A stretch of DNA of 64,000 nt from Eubacteriales Family XIII. Incertae Sedis bacterium (GCA_031272485.1 JAISTV010000007.1:1-64000); one strand, 5' to 3'; numbered from the stretch's first letter, positions 9,456-20,997 are shown. Translations and numbers: made by a program. Notes: generated by a model from the letters alone, not told the origin.

Positions 9456-10547
9456 TTATGCCATAACCGGCGTCTTTTTTGAAGTGGAAGTAATGCCCGC
9501 GCTCACCAAAATCGCAGCCACCGTTTCCGCCAGGAGGAAGGCAGCGGCGCTATACCCCGCAGGGTCACCGTTTACCGCTTCGAGCACCGGCAGCAGCGGG
9601 CGCAGGAGCGGGAAGGTAACCCCCGCGTTCCAAAGACCGCCGCCCAGCGTCATATTGGCCGCGAGCCAGAACACGAAAACCCACGGCGCGGCGCGGCGTC
9701 CGCCTAAGGCTACGAGGATGGCCGACAGGGACATTGCATACAAAGGAATAAGGAAGAGCACGGCAAGCGCGCCCGGCTGCACGGACGCGTGGTAGAAAAG
9801 GCGCATGGCCAGCGCGTAGCAGGCCGTCACGAGTATCCACGCCAGGTAGAGCGTGAGCAGGCTCGCGAAAAAGCTGCGGGCGCGCGGGCCGGCGGAAGCC
9901 AGGCGGAAGCGGCGCTGGTCCGGGCCGGGCAGGAGCATGGCCGCGTGCAGGAAGGCGAGCAGCAGGAGCAGGGCCGGCACGCCGTAGGCCGGCGGCGCGG
10001 AAAAAGGAATGCTCCCGCCCGCGGGGCCTATGTAATCGATGTTTATGATGGGGTCTCCCTCGGCGTAGTCCGCGAGGTATTCCTCCTTATCCAGGCCTGT
10101 TTCCGCCAGCGCCTCGTCCAGCAGCGCGTCGGCTTTCTGGCGGATGAGCTCCGCCGCGAAAAACTCCGTTATGACCGAGACGTCCGAGACGCCCGGCGCG
10201 GGGTAGATAAGAATCGCGTCGCCGCGGCCGCCGTGCATGCGCTCGTCGAAATCCTCCGTGACCACCACGGCCGCCTGCAGGCTGCTGTCGCGCAGCGCGC
10301 TCGCGGGCGAGGTGCCGGGCGCAAGGACCGTCACGTCCGCGCTCTTTACGGAAGTAACGCTTTGCACGAGCGACTGCGCGAGCTCGCCCGCGCCGTTCGG
10401 AATCAGGGCGAAGCGCACCTCCGGTTCGCGGGAGGCCAGCGCGTTTGCGCTGATCTGGCCGAGCAGAATCTGCGCCACGATGAGCAGCACGAGCAGCGGC
10501 GCGTGCCGGGCTATGCGTTTCAGGTTCCCGAGAAAGAGGTGCCGCAT
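9456..10547 (-). CDS. ABC-2-like transporter permease
   Basis: N-terminal TM, large extracytoplasmic loop, C-terminal TM cluster; adjacent to a second permease and an ATPase. Confidence 0.7.
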   Translation of the reverse strand: MRHLFLGNLKRIARHAPLLVLLIVAQILLGQISANALASREPEVRFALIPNGAGELAQSLVQSVTSVKSADVTVLAPGTSPASALRDSSLQAAVVVTEDFDERMHGGRGDAILIYPAPGVSDVSVITEFFAAELIRQKADALLDEALAETGLDKEEYLADYAEGDPIINIDYIGPAGGSIPFSAPPAYGVPALLLLLAFLHAAMLLPGPDQRRFRLASAGPRARSFFASLLTLYLAWILVTACYALAMRLFYHASVQPGALAVLFLIPLYAMSLSAILVALGGRRAAPWVFVFWLAANMTLGGGLWNAGVTFPLLRPLLPVLEAVNGDPAGYSAAAFLLAETVAAILVSAGITSTSKKTPVMA

Positions 10548-10548
10548 G

Positions 10549-11625
10549 CTACACCCCCGCGGCCAGCGACCATTCGCTGAGCAGATGCGCGAGCCAGGCC
10601 GGGTTCATCAGCCGCAGGCTTACGTCCATCTTAAAGTCCGGGTAAAAGCCACCGCCGAGGAAGAGGCAGAGCAGGCAGAGCGTGAGGGCCGCGAGCATGG
10701 TGTGCGCCGGTCGCGCGGCGTCCTTGCGGGAGACCGCGAAGAGCAGAAAGACGGCTGCAAGCGGCACGGCGAGCGCGGCCGCACTCAGCGCGGCGTGCAG
10801 AACCGAAACGGGAAAGCCCACCGCGAGCGCGCCCAGACCGAGCAGGAGGCTGAGCGGCAGGCTGACCAGCACGGCGAGCAGGCATTTCTCCGCCCAGACG
10901 AGCGGGAGTGCCACCCGGTGCATTTTCAGCCGGCGCATAAGCCCGTCCCGGTACTGCCGGGCGGCGGCCATGGCCGCGTACACGGCGCCCATGGCCGCCG
11001 AGAGGAAGATAAGCAGCGCCGTGAGCTGAATCTCGTAGGCGGTGGCCGTGCGCACTACGGTTATGTTCGCCTTGCGTACGATGACCGCGCGGATGAGCGT
11101 CTCGTCGAACGCCTCGTCCGCCTCGTCCGCTTCCGCCTTGGTCTCAAAGCGCAGCGGTGAGAGGTCGTAGTAGGCCATGCTCGTGCGCTGCACCCCGTTG
11201 AGCGTGTTCGCCAGCTCGCCTATGACCGCTTCCGCCACCGTGCCTATGAGCGGGTCCTCGGCGCGCACGGTAATGGTCACCTCGTTGCCGCGGATTATGT
11301 TTCGAAGCATCTTCTTAGGGAGCTCCACCACCAGATCCGTTTCGCCCGCCTTTAGCATGGCCACGGCAGCCTCGGTGGTTTCCGCCTCCGTGAACTGGTC
11401 CACGAGCTCTATGTTGTCGGCAAGGCCCACGAGCAGGGCGGTATTTTTCGCGTCGTCCTGGTTGACCACGGTTACGTTCAGTTTGGGTAGCTCGCCCTTT
11501 TCCGTAAGCCCCTTGGGCAGGAGCAGATAGACCATGACGGCCACGAAGACGGGAAAGAGCAGGATAACCGGATAGCGGAGGAGCGCGCTCTTCGCGTCGC
11601 TTAACAGAAGACGGAGGAACTTCAT
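10549..11625 (-). CDS. ABC-2-like transporter permease
   Basis: MKFLRLLLSDAKSALLRYPVILLFPVFVAVMVYLLLP followed by a loop and C-terminal TM helices; ATG (reverse) at 11625. Confidence 0.72.
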   Translation of the reverse strand: MKFLRLLLSDAKSALLRYPVILLFPVFVAVMVYLLLPKGLTEKGELPKLNVTVVNQDDAKNTALLVGLADNIELVDQFTEAETTEAAVAMLKAGETDLVVELPKKMLRNIIRGNEVTITVRAEDPLIGTVAEAVIGELANTLNGVQRTSMAYYDLSPLRFETKAEADEADEAFDETLIRAVIVRKANITVVRTATAYEIQLTALLIFLSAAMGAVYAAMAAARQYRDGLMRRLKMHRVALPLVWAEKCLLAVLVSLPLSLLLGLGALAVGFPVSVLHAALSAAALAVPLAAVFLLFAVSRKDAARPAHTMLAALTLCLLCLFLGGGFYPDFKMDVSLRLMNPAWLAHLLSEWSLAAGV

Positions 11626-11644
11626 GGCTGCGCCCGCCTCCCAA

Positions 11645-12268
11645 TCACAGCGGCGAAACCGCGCTGCCGGGCAGCGTGAGAACCCGCTCGCACAGCCCCG
11701 CAAAATCCTCGGGCGCGTGCGAGACGATTACGAGCGCAAGCCCGCGGGCCTTCTCGTAGGCGAGCAGGGCATGAAAGGCCGCCGCCGTCTCCTCGTCGAG
11801 CGAGCCGAACGCCTCGTCGAGCAGCAGCACCTTAGGCTCTCCCAGAAACGCCGCGGCGAACCCCACGCGCGCGCGCATCCCGGCACTGCACTTACCCAGG
11901 CGCTTGTCCCAGTAGGTCTGCACGCCGCAGAGCGTGGCGCATTCTTCCACGCGCCTGCCTGCCGCCGCGCCCGTAAGCCCGAGCATGGCTGCCTCGAAGA
12001 GCAGGTTGTCCCGGCAGGAGAGCTGCTCTTGAAATCCGTCGCTTTGCATAACATAGCCGGCCTTCCCCTGCCGCGAGAAGCTGCCTTCGTCCGCGGCGAG
12101 AATGCCGGCAAAAATATCTAAAAGGGTGGTCTTGCCGCAGCCGTTCGGTCCCCTGACCGCCAGCCCCTCGCCCGGTGCGAGCGAAAAGCTCACGGGGCGA
12201 AACAGCGGCACCTTTCTCTTCTTTACGATTCCCTCGGCGGTGAGCACCGCCTCCATCCGTTCTGCCAT
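11645..12268 (-). CDS. ABC transporter ATP-binding protein
   Basis: Walker A GPNGCGKTTLLD, signature CSAGMRARV, Walker B VLLLDEAFGSLDEE. Confidence 0.9.
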   Translation of the reverse strand: MAERMEAVLTAEGIVKKRKVPLFRPVSFSLAPGEGLAVRGPNGCGKTTLLDIFAGILAADEGSFSRQGKAGYVMQSDGFQEQLSCRDNLLFEAAMLGLTGAAAGRRVEECATLCGVQTYWDKRLGKCSAGMRARVGFAAAFLGEPKVLLLDEAFGSLDEETAAAFHALLAYEKARGLALVIVSHAPEDFAGLCERVLTLPGSAVSPL

Positions 12269-12275
12269 CTACGTT

Positions 12276-12317
12276 TCCAAAAAACACGGGAGGCCGCGCG
12301 GGCCTCCCGAAAAAAAC
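12276..12317 (-). terminator. Terminator of the zinc-ribbon repeat protein gene
   Basis: CGGGAGGCC/GGCCTCCCG stem with a T run on the minus strand. Confidence 0.75.
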
Positions 12318-12326
12318 CGCTATCGA

Positions 12327-14162
12327 TTAATAGTAGTAACTGAAGTCTATGAGCGGCACATCCTCCATGAATTCGCGCAGCTCATCCAGATCCAGCGTGG
12401 TCGTGCCGGCCTCGCCCAGCGAGAGCGTGGCGGAAATCTTGTCGGTGCCGTCCGTCATGCTCACCACGAGCTCGCGCAGGTAGTCGTTCTTGTCCGTGGT
12501 CACGGAGAAGTCTACAGTCTCCGGGATGTCGTCGAAATCGTAGTACGAGTCTATTGCTTCATCGATCATATCCTTAATCGCTTCCACGTCGCTGGCCGTT
12601 ATGCTGTATTCGCTCAGGTAGCTGCTGTCGCCGGCCACCTCATCCAGATACGCGGAGTACGCCTCCAGAACGCCTATGATATCCACCTTGAATTCCACGG
12701 TTGTATTGCCGCCGCTCGAGGAGGATTCAATGTCCTTAACAAACGCGCTCGCATAATCCTCGTCCGCGCACTTCTCCGTAAGGAACGTAGTCATAGTCGC
12801 GCTGGCCGCCGCCGACGTGCTGTCGGAGTACGTCATGATTTCATCGAGATCAAACTCCTCGCCCACGGCATCGTAAATCTGCTCAATCGCCTCCTCTATG
12901 TAGTCGTAATCGAACGCGCCGTCCTTGACAATCTTGTTGAGGTCTATGTCCGTGCCGTACTCCTCGTTAATCATCTCCGACAGGCCGTCAAAGACATCGC
13001 TCATGCCGTCGTAGTCCGTCGGGTCGTCTATGTCGCCGTAGCTGAAGACCGCGATACTCCCGTCCACCATGATGATGCGCAGCTCGTCGCCGAACTTGAA
13101 GTCCATCCCGCTGCTGTTCAGGTCATCGCCCAGCAGCATCTTGAAGTAGACCTCGTAGTCGTCTTCGCCGGTCATGGACAGGGTGAGGGTGGCGTCAAAG
13201 CCGCTCTGGTCGGTCACATACCCCTTGGTCGCCTCAAACGTGGCGCCGAGCGGGTTGGTCGAGATGTTTGTATTCGGTTTGTCAATGAACTTGGGCTTGA
13301 TAACCAAGAAGAACAGGGCCACCAGCAGGGCCACCACCGCCACCGCTATGACAATGGGAATCCATACCTTGCTCTTCTTTTTGGGCGGGTCCGCTGCCGC
13401 CGCGCCGGGCATCCCGGGGGCTGCGCCGCCGTACGAAGGCGCGCTACCTATAGGCGGAACGGGCGGGGGTACCGCGCCGGCGCCTGCCTGCGGAAACTCC
13501 ACAGGGCCTGCCGCCGGGGTGGGCTTAAACGAAGCCTCGAGCGGCGGGTCCGCCTGCTCGGTGCTGAAGGCGGGAACCGAGTCCGCCAGCGAAGGGGTAG
13601 CCACCGTCTCAGGGGCCGGCGTAGCGACAGGTTCAGGGGCCGGTGCCGCTACAGGTTCGACGACCGGCGTGGCTATCGGCTCCGCAACAGGTTCAATAAC
13701 CGGCGTGGCTATCGGCTCTGCAACAGGTTCAATAACCGGCGTAGCGATAGGCTCAGCGACCGGCTCAGCGATGGGCGTAACAATCGGCTCAGCGATAGGC
13801 TCAACAACCGGCTCAGCCACAGGCTCAACGATTGGCGTAACCACCGGCTCAGCCACAGGCTCAACTATCGGCGTCACGACCGGCTCAGCCACCGGCTCAA
13901 CAATTGGCGTCACAACCGGCTCAGCCACAGGCTCAACAATTGGCGTCACGACCGGCTCAGCGACCGGTGCAACGACCGGCTCAGCCACCGTCTCTACAAT
14001 TGGCGTCACAACCGGCTCAGCGACCGGCGTATAGACCGGTGCCGCCGGGGCTGCCGGCGCGCCGTATGCCGCCGCAGGAACGGGCGTTCCGCACTGTGGA
14101 CAGAACTTTCCTCCTGCCGCAGCGGTCTGCGCAAGATCTTTTCCGCATTTTGCACAAAACAT
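12327..14162 (-). CDS. Zinc-ribbon membrane protein with Pro/Val-rich 12-aa tandem repeats and a large extracytoplasmic domain
   Basis: N-terminal MFCAKCGKDL...FCPQCGTP zinc ribbon, EPVVTPIVEPVA-type repeats, KKKSKVWIPIVIAVAVVALLVALFFLV TM helix. Confidence 0.8.
   Translation of the reverse strand: MFCAKCGKDLAQTAAAGGKFCPQCGTPVPAAAYGAPAAPAAPVYTPVAEPVVTPIVETVAEPVVAPVAEPVVTPIVEPVAEPVVTPIVEPVAEPVVTPIVEPVAEPVVTPIVEPVAEPVVEPIAEPIVTPIAEPVAEPIATPVIEPVAEPIATPVIEPVAEPIATPVVEPVAAPAPEPVATPAPETVATPSLADSVPAFSTEQADPPLEASFKPTPAAGPVEFPQAGAGAVPPPVPPIGSAPSYGGAAPGMPGAAAADPPKKKSKVWIPIVIAVAVVALLVALFFLVIKPKFIDKPNTNISTNPLGATFEATKGYVTDQSGFDATLTLSMTGEDDYEVYFKMLLGDDLNSSGMDFKFGDELRIIMVDGSIAVFSYGDIDDPTDYDGMSDVFDGLSEMINEEYGTDIDLNKIVKDGAFDYDYIEEAIEQIYDAVGEEFDLDEIMTYSDSTSAAASATMTTFLTEKCADEDYASAFVKDIESSSSGGNTTVEFKVDIIGVLEAYSAYLDEVAGDSSYLSEYSITASDVEAIKDMIDEAIDSYYDFDDIPETVDFSVTTDKNDYLRELVVSMTDGTDKISATLSLGEAGTTTLDLDELREFMEDVPLIDFSYYY
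13618..14037. repeat. Intragenic 36-bp tandem repeats encoding EPVVTPIVEPVA-like units
   Basis: Repeated ACCGGCTCAGCCACAGGCTCAACAATTGGCGTCAC with few substitutions. Confidence 0.9.
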
Positions 14163-14406
14163 ATTTATTTTCCTCTCTGCTACGGGAAACGACAGAAATG
14201 ACGCCTCCAAAAACCCTAATCCAACATTTTACTAGCAAACTCTCCGCCGATTATTATATCATACGGGAGAGGCGGGCGGCGGTTAAAAAGGTGCGGGGCG
14301 GCGAAAAACGCGAAAAAATTTCAACCTGCAAAAAGTACGGATTTTCTTAACGAAAAAAAAATTAAAATCTCTTGCATGGCCGCGTGCTTTTTGGTAAGGT
14401 TTTTGC

Positions 14407-15852
14407 ATGGAAATGGGATATGGGATAAACCTTGAACCAAGGCAAGAACAAGTTCTGAAAATGACGCCTGAGCTGATTCAGGCGATTCATCTCTTGCAGT
14501 ACAACACCATAGAACTGGAAACCTATATAGAAGAGGAGCTTTTGAGCAATCCCGTGCTGGAACTCAGCGAGGCGGCGGACGAGCCGGACGCGGAGGAGCT
14601 TTCCGCGGAGGAGCGGGAGCCGGTGCCCGCGGCGGAAAAGGAAGGCCGGGAGGAGTTCGACTGGCTGGAGTACATCCAGGCGCGCGAGATAGACGACATA
14701 AGCTATGCGCAGCCGGGCTACAGCGGCGGCGGGTCCGGGTGGGACCGCACCACGCTCTATGAAAACAACTCGCTGCAGGACCTGACCCTCGGCGAATACC
14801 TCCTCGAACAGCTCGGCCTGGCCAAGGGGGAGGCGCCGGATCTGGCCGTGGCGGCCTACATCATTGAATCCTTGGACACAAAAGGCTATATGACACAGAC
14901 GGCGGAAGAGATCTCCCGCGAGCTTTGCGTGCCGCTGTCGCTGGTGGAGGAGACCATAGCCTGCATCCAGAAGTTCGACCCGCCGGGCGTGTGCGCCCGG
15001 GACCTGGCGGAATGCCTGCTGCTGCAGATGGAGCGCCTGGGCATGAGCGACCCCATAGCGGAGCGAATCGTGCGCGAGCACCTTACGGACCTGGCGTCCA
15101 ACAAGATCGGCGTAATCGCCAAGGCGGTCCACATAAGCACGGCGCGGGCGCAGGAGATTGCGGACCTGATCAAGACGCTGGAGCCCAAGCCGGGGCGGCC
15201 GTTCGGACGCGCTTCGGACACGCGCTACATCCTGCCGGACGTCATCGTGGAGAAGACGCCGGAAGGTTACCAGATCGTGCTGAATTCGGGCTCGAGCCCG
15301 CGGCTTTATATCAGCCCGTACTACCGCCAGATTCTCAAGAAAACCCCGCGTGATTCCCAGATTCACCGCTTTCTTTCGGGACGCCTGAATTCGGCCTCCT
15401 GGCTCATAAAAAGTATTGAACAACGCAATCAAACAATATACAATGTAGTCGACGCTGTCGTACGGTATCAGCAGGACTTTTTCGAGCGCGGCGAGAAGTG
15501 GCTCCGGCCGCTTACGCTCAAGAAGGTCGCCGACGAACTGGATGTACATGAGTCCACGGTGAGCCGCGCCATTTGCGGAAAGTACCTGCAATCCCCCCGG
15601 GGGGTGTTCGAACTGAAGCACTTCTTCTCGGGCGGGTTTTCGTGCGAGGATGGCGAGGAACACGCTTCAGAGAGCATTAAGGCCATGATTCGCGAGATTC
15701 TGGAAGGGGAGGACGCCTCCTCACCGCTCTCGGATCAGTGCATCGTGTCCAAGCTGGCCGCCAAGGGGATCGTCATTTCCCGCCGCACGGTAGCGAAATA
15801 CAGGGACATTATGGGTATACCGGCTTCCAGCAAGAGAAGACGGTATAAATAA
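14407..15852 (+). CDS. rpoN: RNA polymerase sigma-54 factor
   Basis: LEPRQEQVLKMTPELIQAIHLLQY, VADELDVHESTVSRAICGKYLQSPRGVFELKHFFS, C-terminal RpoN box ISRRTVAKYRDIMGIPASSKRR. Confidence 0.97.
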   Translation: MEMGYGINLEPRQEQVLKMTPELIQAIHLLQYNTIELETYIEEELLSNPVLELSEAADEPDAEELSAEEREPVPAAEKEGREEFDWLEYIQAREIDDISYAQPGYSGGGSGWDRTTLYENNSLQDLTLGEYLLEQLGLAKGEAPDLAVAAYIIESLDTKGYMTQTAEEISRELCVPLSLVEETIACIQKFDPPGVCARDLAECLLLQMERLGMSDPIAERIVREHLTDLASNKIGVIAKAVHISTARAQEIADLIKTLEPKPGRPFGRASDTRYILPDVIVEKTPEGYQIVLNSGSSPRLYISPYYRQILKKTPRDSQIHRFLSGRLNSASWLIKSIEQRNQTIYNVVDAVVRYQQDFFERGEKWLRPLTLKKVADELDVHESTVSRAICGKYLQSPRGVFELKHFFSGGFSCEDGEEHASESIKAMIREILEGEDASSPLSDQCIVSKLAAKGIVISRRTVAKYRDIMGIPASSKRRRYK

Positions 15853-15905
15853 TGTTGCGTCCGGCGACTTTTCGCCAGGGCAGAGAAGGAAAAACGGAGG
15901 AGAAA

Positions 15906-16916
<1,011 letters not shown>

Positions 16917-16932
16917 TCGGATTTCTGTAAAG

Positions 16933-18120
16933 ATGAAGAAAACCGTAAGAGATGTAGACGTCAAGGGCAAGCGCTGTCTGGTGCGCTGCGATTTTAACGT
17001 GCCGCTGGACGCGGACGGGAAGATTACGGACAGCACCCGGATAGACGCTTCGCTGCCCACCCTGAACTACCTGCTGGAGCAGGGGGCATCGCTCATCCTG
17101 CTCTCGCATCTGGGCCGGCCGGACGGCACCCCGGACGCCAAATACTCGCTTGCTCCCGTCGCGGCGGCCCTGGAGAAGGATCTCGCCAGGCCCGTGTTTT
17201 TCCGTTCCGCGCCGGACGTCATAGACGCGGCGGTGGAAGAGAAGGCGGCGGCGCTTAAGCCGGGCGAGGTCATGCTGCTCGAAAACACGCGTTTTGTGGC
17301 GGGTGAGACGAAGAACGACCCGGCCTTTGCCAAGGCGCTGGCGGGGCTCGGCGACCTGTTCGTTAACGACGCGTTCGGCAGCGCGCACCGCGCCCATGCC
17401 TCTACCACGGGCATAGCGGACTACCTGCCGGCGGTGAGCGGACTGCTTCTCGAGAAGGAAGTGCAGTTTCTGGGCGACGCGTTGGAGAAACCCAAACGGC
17501 CGTTTGTGGCTGTGCTCGGCGGCGCGAAGGTGGCGGACAAGATTCAGGTCATCCGGGCGCTGCTTGCCAAGGTGGACACGCTGCTTATAGGCGGCGGCAT
17601 GGCCTACACGTTTCTCAAGGCGGAAGGCTACGAGATCGGCACGTCGCTGCTGGATCAGGAGAGCATAGGGCTTGCGGCGGACCTCATGGCCGAGGCCAAG
17701 GAGAAGGGCGTGGACCTGCTCCTGCCGCAGGACGTGGTGGCCGCTACGGAATTTGCGCCGGATGCCAAGCTGGGCATTTACGAGGTGGAGCACATTCCGC
17801 CGGACCGCATGGGCATGGATATAGGGCCCGCGACGGCGGCGGATTTCACGGGCAGGATCAAGTACGCGGGAACCGTCCTGTGGAACGGGCCCATGGGCGT
17901 GTTCGAAATGCCGCGGTTTGCCACGGGCACCATGGCGGTGGCCAAGGCCATGGCGGAGGCGGACGGGATTACCATTATCGGCGGCGGCGACAGCGCGGCG
18001 GCGGTCACGCAGATGGGCTACGCGGATAAAATGACGCACGTATCTACCGGCGGCGGGGCGTCGCTGGAGTTTATAGAAGGCAGGACGCTTCCGGGCGTGG
18101 CCTGCATACCGGACGCGTAA
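16933..18120 (+). CDS. pgk: Phosphoglycerate kinase
   Basis: KRCLVRCDFNVPLD, LLSHLGRP, FVNDAFGSAHRAHAST, GGGDSAAAV. Confidence 0.98.
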   Translation: MKKTVRDVDVKGKRCLVRCDFNVPLDADGKITDSTRIDASLPTLNYLLEQGASLILLSHLGRPDGTPDAKYSLAPVAAALEKDLARPVFFRSAPDVIDAAVEEKAAALKPGEVMLLENTRFVAGETKNDPAFAKALAGLGDLFVNDAFGSAHRAHASTTGIADYLPAVSGLLLEKEVQFLGDALEKPKRPFVAVLGGAKVADKIQVIRALLAKVDTLLIGGGMAYTFLKAEGYEIGTSLLDQESIGLAADLMAEAKEKGVDLLLPQDVVAATEFAPDAKLGIYEVEHIPPDRMGMDIGPATAADFTGRIKYAGTVLWNGPMGVFEMPRFATGTMAVAKAMAEADGITIIGGGDSAAAVTQMGYADKMTHVSTGGGASLEFIEGRTLPGVACIPDA

Positions 18121-18139
18121 GCGCGGTTAGGATTAAGAC

Positions 18140-18889
18140 ATGGCGAGAAAAAAGTTTATCGCAGGTAACTGGAAGATGTACAAGACGGTGGCGGAGGCGC
18201 TCTCCTTTGCGGAGGCGTTCAAGGCCCTCTACGTCAGCGGGCCGCACGACGTGGCCATCCTGGCGCCGTACACGCAGCTTGCCGCGCTCAAGGACGCGTT
18301 TGCCGGAACGGGCGTTCTGGTCGGCGCGCAGAACCTGCATTTCGAGGCGGAGGGCGCCTATACGGGCGAGGTTTCCGCGCCCATGCTTAAGGAACTGGGC
18401 ATGGACTACGTGATAATCGGCCATTCGGAGCGGCGGCAGTATTTCGCCGAGACGGACGAGACGGTGAACAAGAAGATTTTCGCGGCGCTTTCTGCGGACA
18501 TCCTGCCCATCGTCTGCGTGGGCGAGTCGCTGCCCACCCGGGAGGCCGGCGAGGCTTCGCAGTTCGTCGGGGCGCAGGTCGCGGCGGGATTTGCCGGGGT
18601 CGGTGCAGAGGATTTCGAGCGCATAACCATTGCCTACGAGCCCATATGGGCCATAGGGACAGGGCTTGCGGCCACGGCGGAGCAGGCGGAGGATATGTGC
18701 GCGTTCATACGCGGCAAGGTGGCGGAGCTTTTCGGGGACGCGGCGGCGGAAGCGGTGCGCATCCAGTACGGCGGCAGCGTCAAGCCGGGGAATGCCACGG
18801 AGATTCTCACCAAGCCGGACATAGACGGCGCGCTCGTGGGCGGGGCGAGCCTCGTGCCCGCGGATTTCAAGGCAATCATCGACTTCTAA
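18140..18889 (+). CDS. tpiA: Triosephosphate isomerase
   Basis: FIAGNWKMYKT, IIGHSERRQYF, AYEPIWAIGTG, YGGSVKPGN. Confidence 0.98.
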   Translation: MARKKFIAGNWKMYKTVAEALSFAEAFKALYVSGPHDVAILAPYTQLAALKDAFAGTGVLVGAQNLHFEAEGAYTGEVSAPMLKELGMDYVIIGHSERRQYFAETDETVNKKIFAALSADILPIVCVGESLPTREAGEASQFVGAQVAAGFAGVGAEDFERITIAYEPIWAIGTGLAATAEQAEDMCAFIRGKVAELFGDAAAEAVRIQYGGSVKPGNATEILTKPDIDGALVGGASLVPADFKAIIDF

Positions 18890-18951
18890 TAAAGGTCGGT
18901 TGAGATAGTATTTGTTGTTGGTTTAGGCGAAAGAAAAGGAGTAGAAAAGAA

Positions 18952-20997
18952 GTGGATATTATCTTACAGTATTTAGCGCCGGTATCTGCGGCAGCGGCTC
19001 TCGTGGTCGCGCTCATGCTGGCCATGTGGATCAAGAATCGTCCGGAAGGCACTGACCGGATGAAGGAGATCGGCGGATTTATCCGCACGGGGGCCATGGC
19101 GTTCCTGAAGCGCGAATATCAATTCATGATCGCATTTATCGTTGTTCTTACCATTATTATCGGATTCGCGCTTAAGAGCTGGCTCACGGCCGGCCTGTAT
19201 GTGTTCGGCGCGGTGTTCTCCGTCCTCGCGGGCTTCTTCGGCATGAAGGTTGCCACGTGGGGCAACGTGCGCACGGCGAACGCGGCGAAGGAGGGCGGCA
19301 TGCCCAAGGCGCTCGCGGTTGCGTTCCGCAGCGGCGCGGTCATGGGCCTGTGCGTAGCGGGTCTGGGCCTGCTCGGGCTCGGCGTGCTGTTCGTGGCACT
19401 CGGCGTAGATGTGGCGGAAGTCGTAACGGGCTTCTCGCTCGGCGCTTCGTCCATAGCCCTGTTCGGGCGCGTGGGCGGCGGCATCTACACGAAGGCGGCG
19501 GACGTGGGTGCGGACCTCGTCGGTAAGGTCGAGGCGGGCATCCCGGAAGACGACCCGAGAAACCCGGCCGTTATCGCGGACAACGTAGGCGACAACGTCG
19601 GCGACGTAGCGGGCATGGGTTCCGACCTGTTTGAGTCCTATGTGGGCTCCATCGTGTCGGCCATCACGCTCTCGGTGTTCATGGACAAGATTACACCCAT
19701 GTTCGGCAGCGAGTTTGAGCTTCCGCCGGAAACCGGTATTCTCTTTGCGCTGGTGCTGGCGGGCTGCGGCCTCCTGGCGTCCATCATAGGCATTTTCTTC
19801 GTGCGCGGCAAGGAAGGCGGAAACCCCGCCGCGGCGCTCAACCTGGGTACTTACGTAAGCTCGGCCATCGTGATAGTCGTGGCGCTGGTCTTCAGCAAGT
19901 ACTTCTTCGACAGCTTCAACTGCGCCATCGCCATAATCTCCGGCCTGATTGTCGGTGTGGCCATAGGCAAGATTACGGAAGTCTACACCTCTTCGGATTA
20001 CAAGTCCGTCAAGCACATAGCCAAGCAGAGCGAAACCGGCGAAGCCACGACCATCATCTCGGGCATCGGCGTGGGCATGCTCTCCACGGTATGGCCCATC
20101 CTGTTCATCGCGGTAGGCATCTTCATCGCCAACGGTTTCGCGGGCCTCTACGGCATAGCGCTGGCGGCGGTCGGCATGCTCTCCACGACCGGCATGGTTG
20201 TAGCGGTAGACGCGTACGGCCCGGTGTCGGATAACGCGGGCGGCATTGCCGAGATGGCGGAGCTTCCGGAAGAAGTCCGTACCATAACAGACAAGCTCGA
20301 CTCGGTCGGCAATACCACGGCTGCCATCGGTAAGGGTTTCGCAATCGGTTCCGCCGCGCTCACCGCGCTGGCACTGTTCGCGTCCTACTCCGAAGCCATA
20401 AAGGCGAACGGCGGACAGGATGTCCTCGGCGGCATCTCGCTGCTCGACCCCATGGTTGTTATCGGCCTGATTATCGGCGCCATGCTCCCGTTCCTGTTCG
20501 GTGCGCTCACCATGAACAGCGTCGGCCGCGCCGCCTATCAGATGATTGAAGAAGTGCGCAGCCAGTTCCGCAACGACCCCGGCATTATGGCCGGTACGTC
20601 CAACCCGGACTACGCGCGCTGCGTGGACATTTCCACGAAGGCGGCCATTAAAGAAATGATCGCTCCCGGCCTGCTGGCCATCGTGGCGCCCCTCGCGGTG
20701 GGTCTAGTACTCGGCGCGGCCGCGCTCGGCGGACTGCTCGCGGGCGCACTGGTCTCCGGCGTCCTGCTCGCCATCATGATGGCCAACGCAGGCGGCGCGT
20801 GGGACAACGCCAAGAAGTACATCGAAGAAGGAAATCACGGCGGCAAGGGCAGCCTCGCGCACAAAGCGGGCGTGGTTGGCGACACCGTAGGCGATCCGTT
20901 CAAGGATACCTCGGGCCCGTCCATGAACATCCTCATCAAGCTCATGACCATCGTAGCGGTGGTATTCGCCCCGATCTTCGGCGCCGGCCTCCTGTAG
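18952..20997 (+). CDS. hppA: Membrane-bound ion-translocating pyrophosphatase, K+-dependent-type signature
   Basis: [67 protein letters not shown] start at 18952. Confidence 0.95.
   Translation: MDIILQYLAPVSAAAALVVALMLAMWIKNRPEGTDRMKEIGGFIRTGAMAFLKREYQFMIAFIVVLTIIIGFALKSWLTAGLYVFGAVFSVLAGFFGMKVATWGNVRTANAAKEGGMPKALAVAFRSGAVMGLCVAGLGLLGLGVLFVALGVDVAEVVTGFSLGASSIALFGRVGGGIYTKAADVGADLVGKVEAGIPEDDPRNPAVIADNVGDNVGDVAGMGSDLFESYVGSIVSAITLSVFMDKITPMFGSEFELPPETGILFALVLAGCGLLASIIGIFFVRGKEGGNPAAALNLGTYVSSAIVIVVALVFSKYFFDSFNCAIAIISGLIVGVAIGKITEVYTSSDYKSVKHIAKQSETGEATTIISGIGVGMLSTVWPILFIAVGIFIANGFAGLYGIALAAVGMLSTTGMVVAVDAYGPVSDNAGGIAEMAELPEEVRTITDKLDSVGNTTAAIGKGFAIGSAALTALALFASYSEAIKANGGQDVLGGISLLDPMVVIGLIIGAMLPFLFGALTMNSVGRAAYQMIEEVRSQFRNDPGIMAGTSNPDYARCVDISTKAAIKEMIAPGLLAIVAPLAVGLVLGAAALGGLLAGALVSGVLLAIMMANAGGAWDNAKKYIEEGNHGGKGSLAHKAGVVGDTVGDPFKDTSGPSMNILIKLMTIVAVVFAPIFGAGLL

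Noticed and set aside
9456-12268. ABC transporter block as a bacteriocin immunity/export system
   Set aside because: ATPase and two permeases are clear, but no precursor peptide, peptidase or maturation gene is visible, so the substrate cannot be assigned.
13618-14037. CRISPR-like periodicity
   Set aside because: Repeats are contiguous with no unique spacers, encode protein, and no cas genes are present.
12102-14201. 699-aa plus-strand ORF with RLSHRLNNWRHDRLSD repeats
   Set aside because: It is the reverse-strand reading of the 36-bp repeats of the zinc-ribbon protein. The minus-strand frame has a recognisable zinc ribbon, TM helix and start region.
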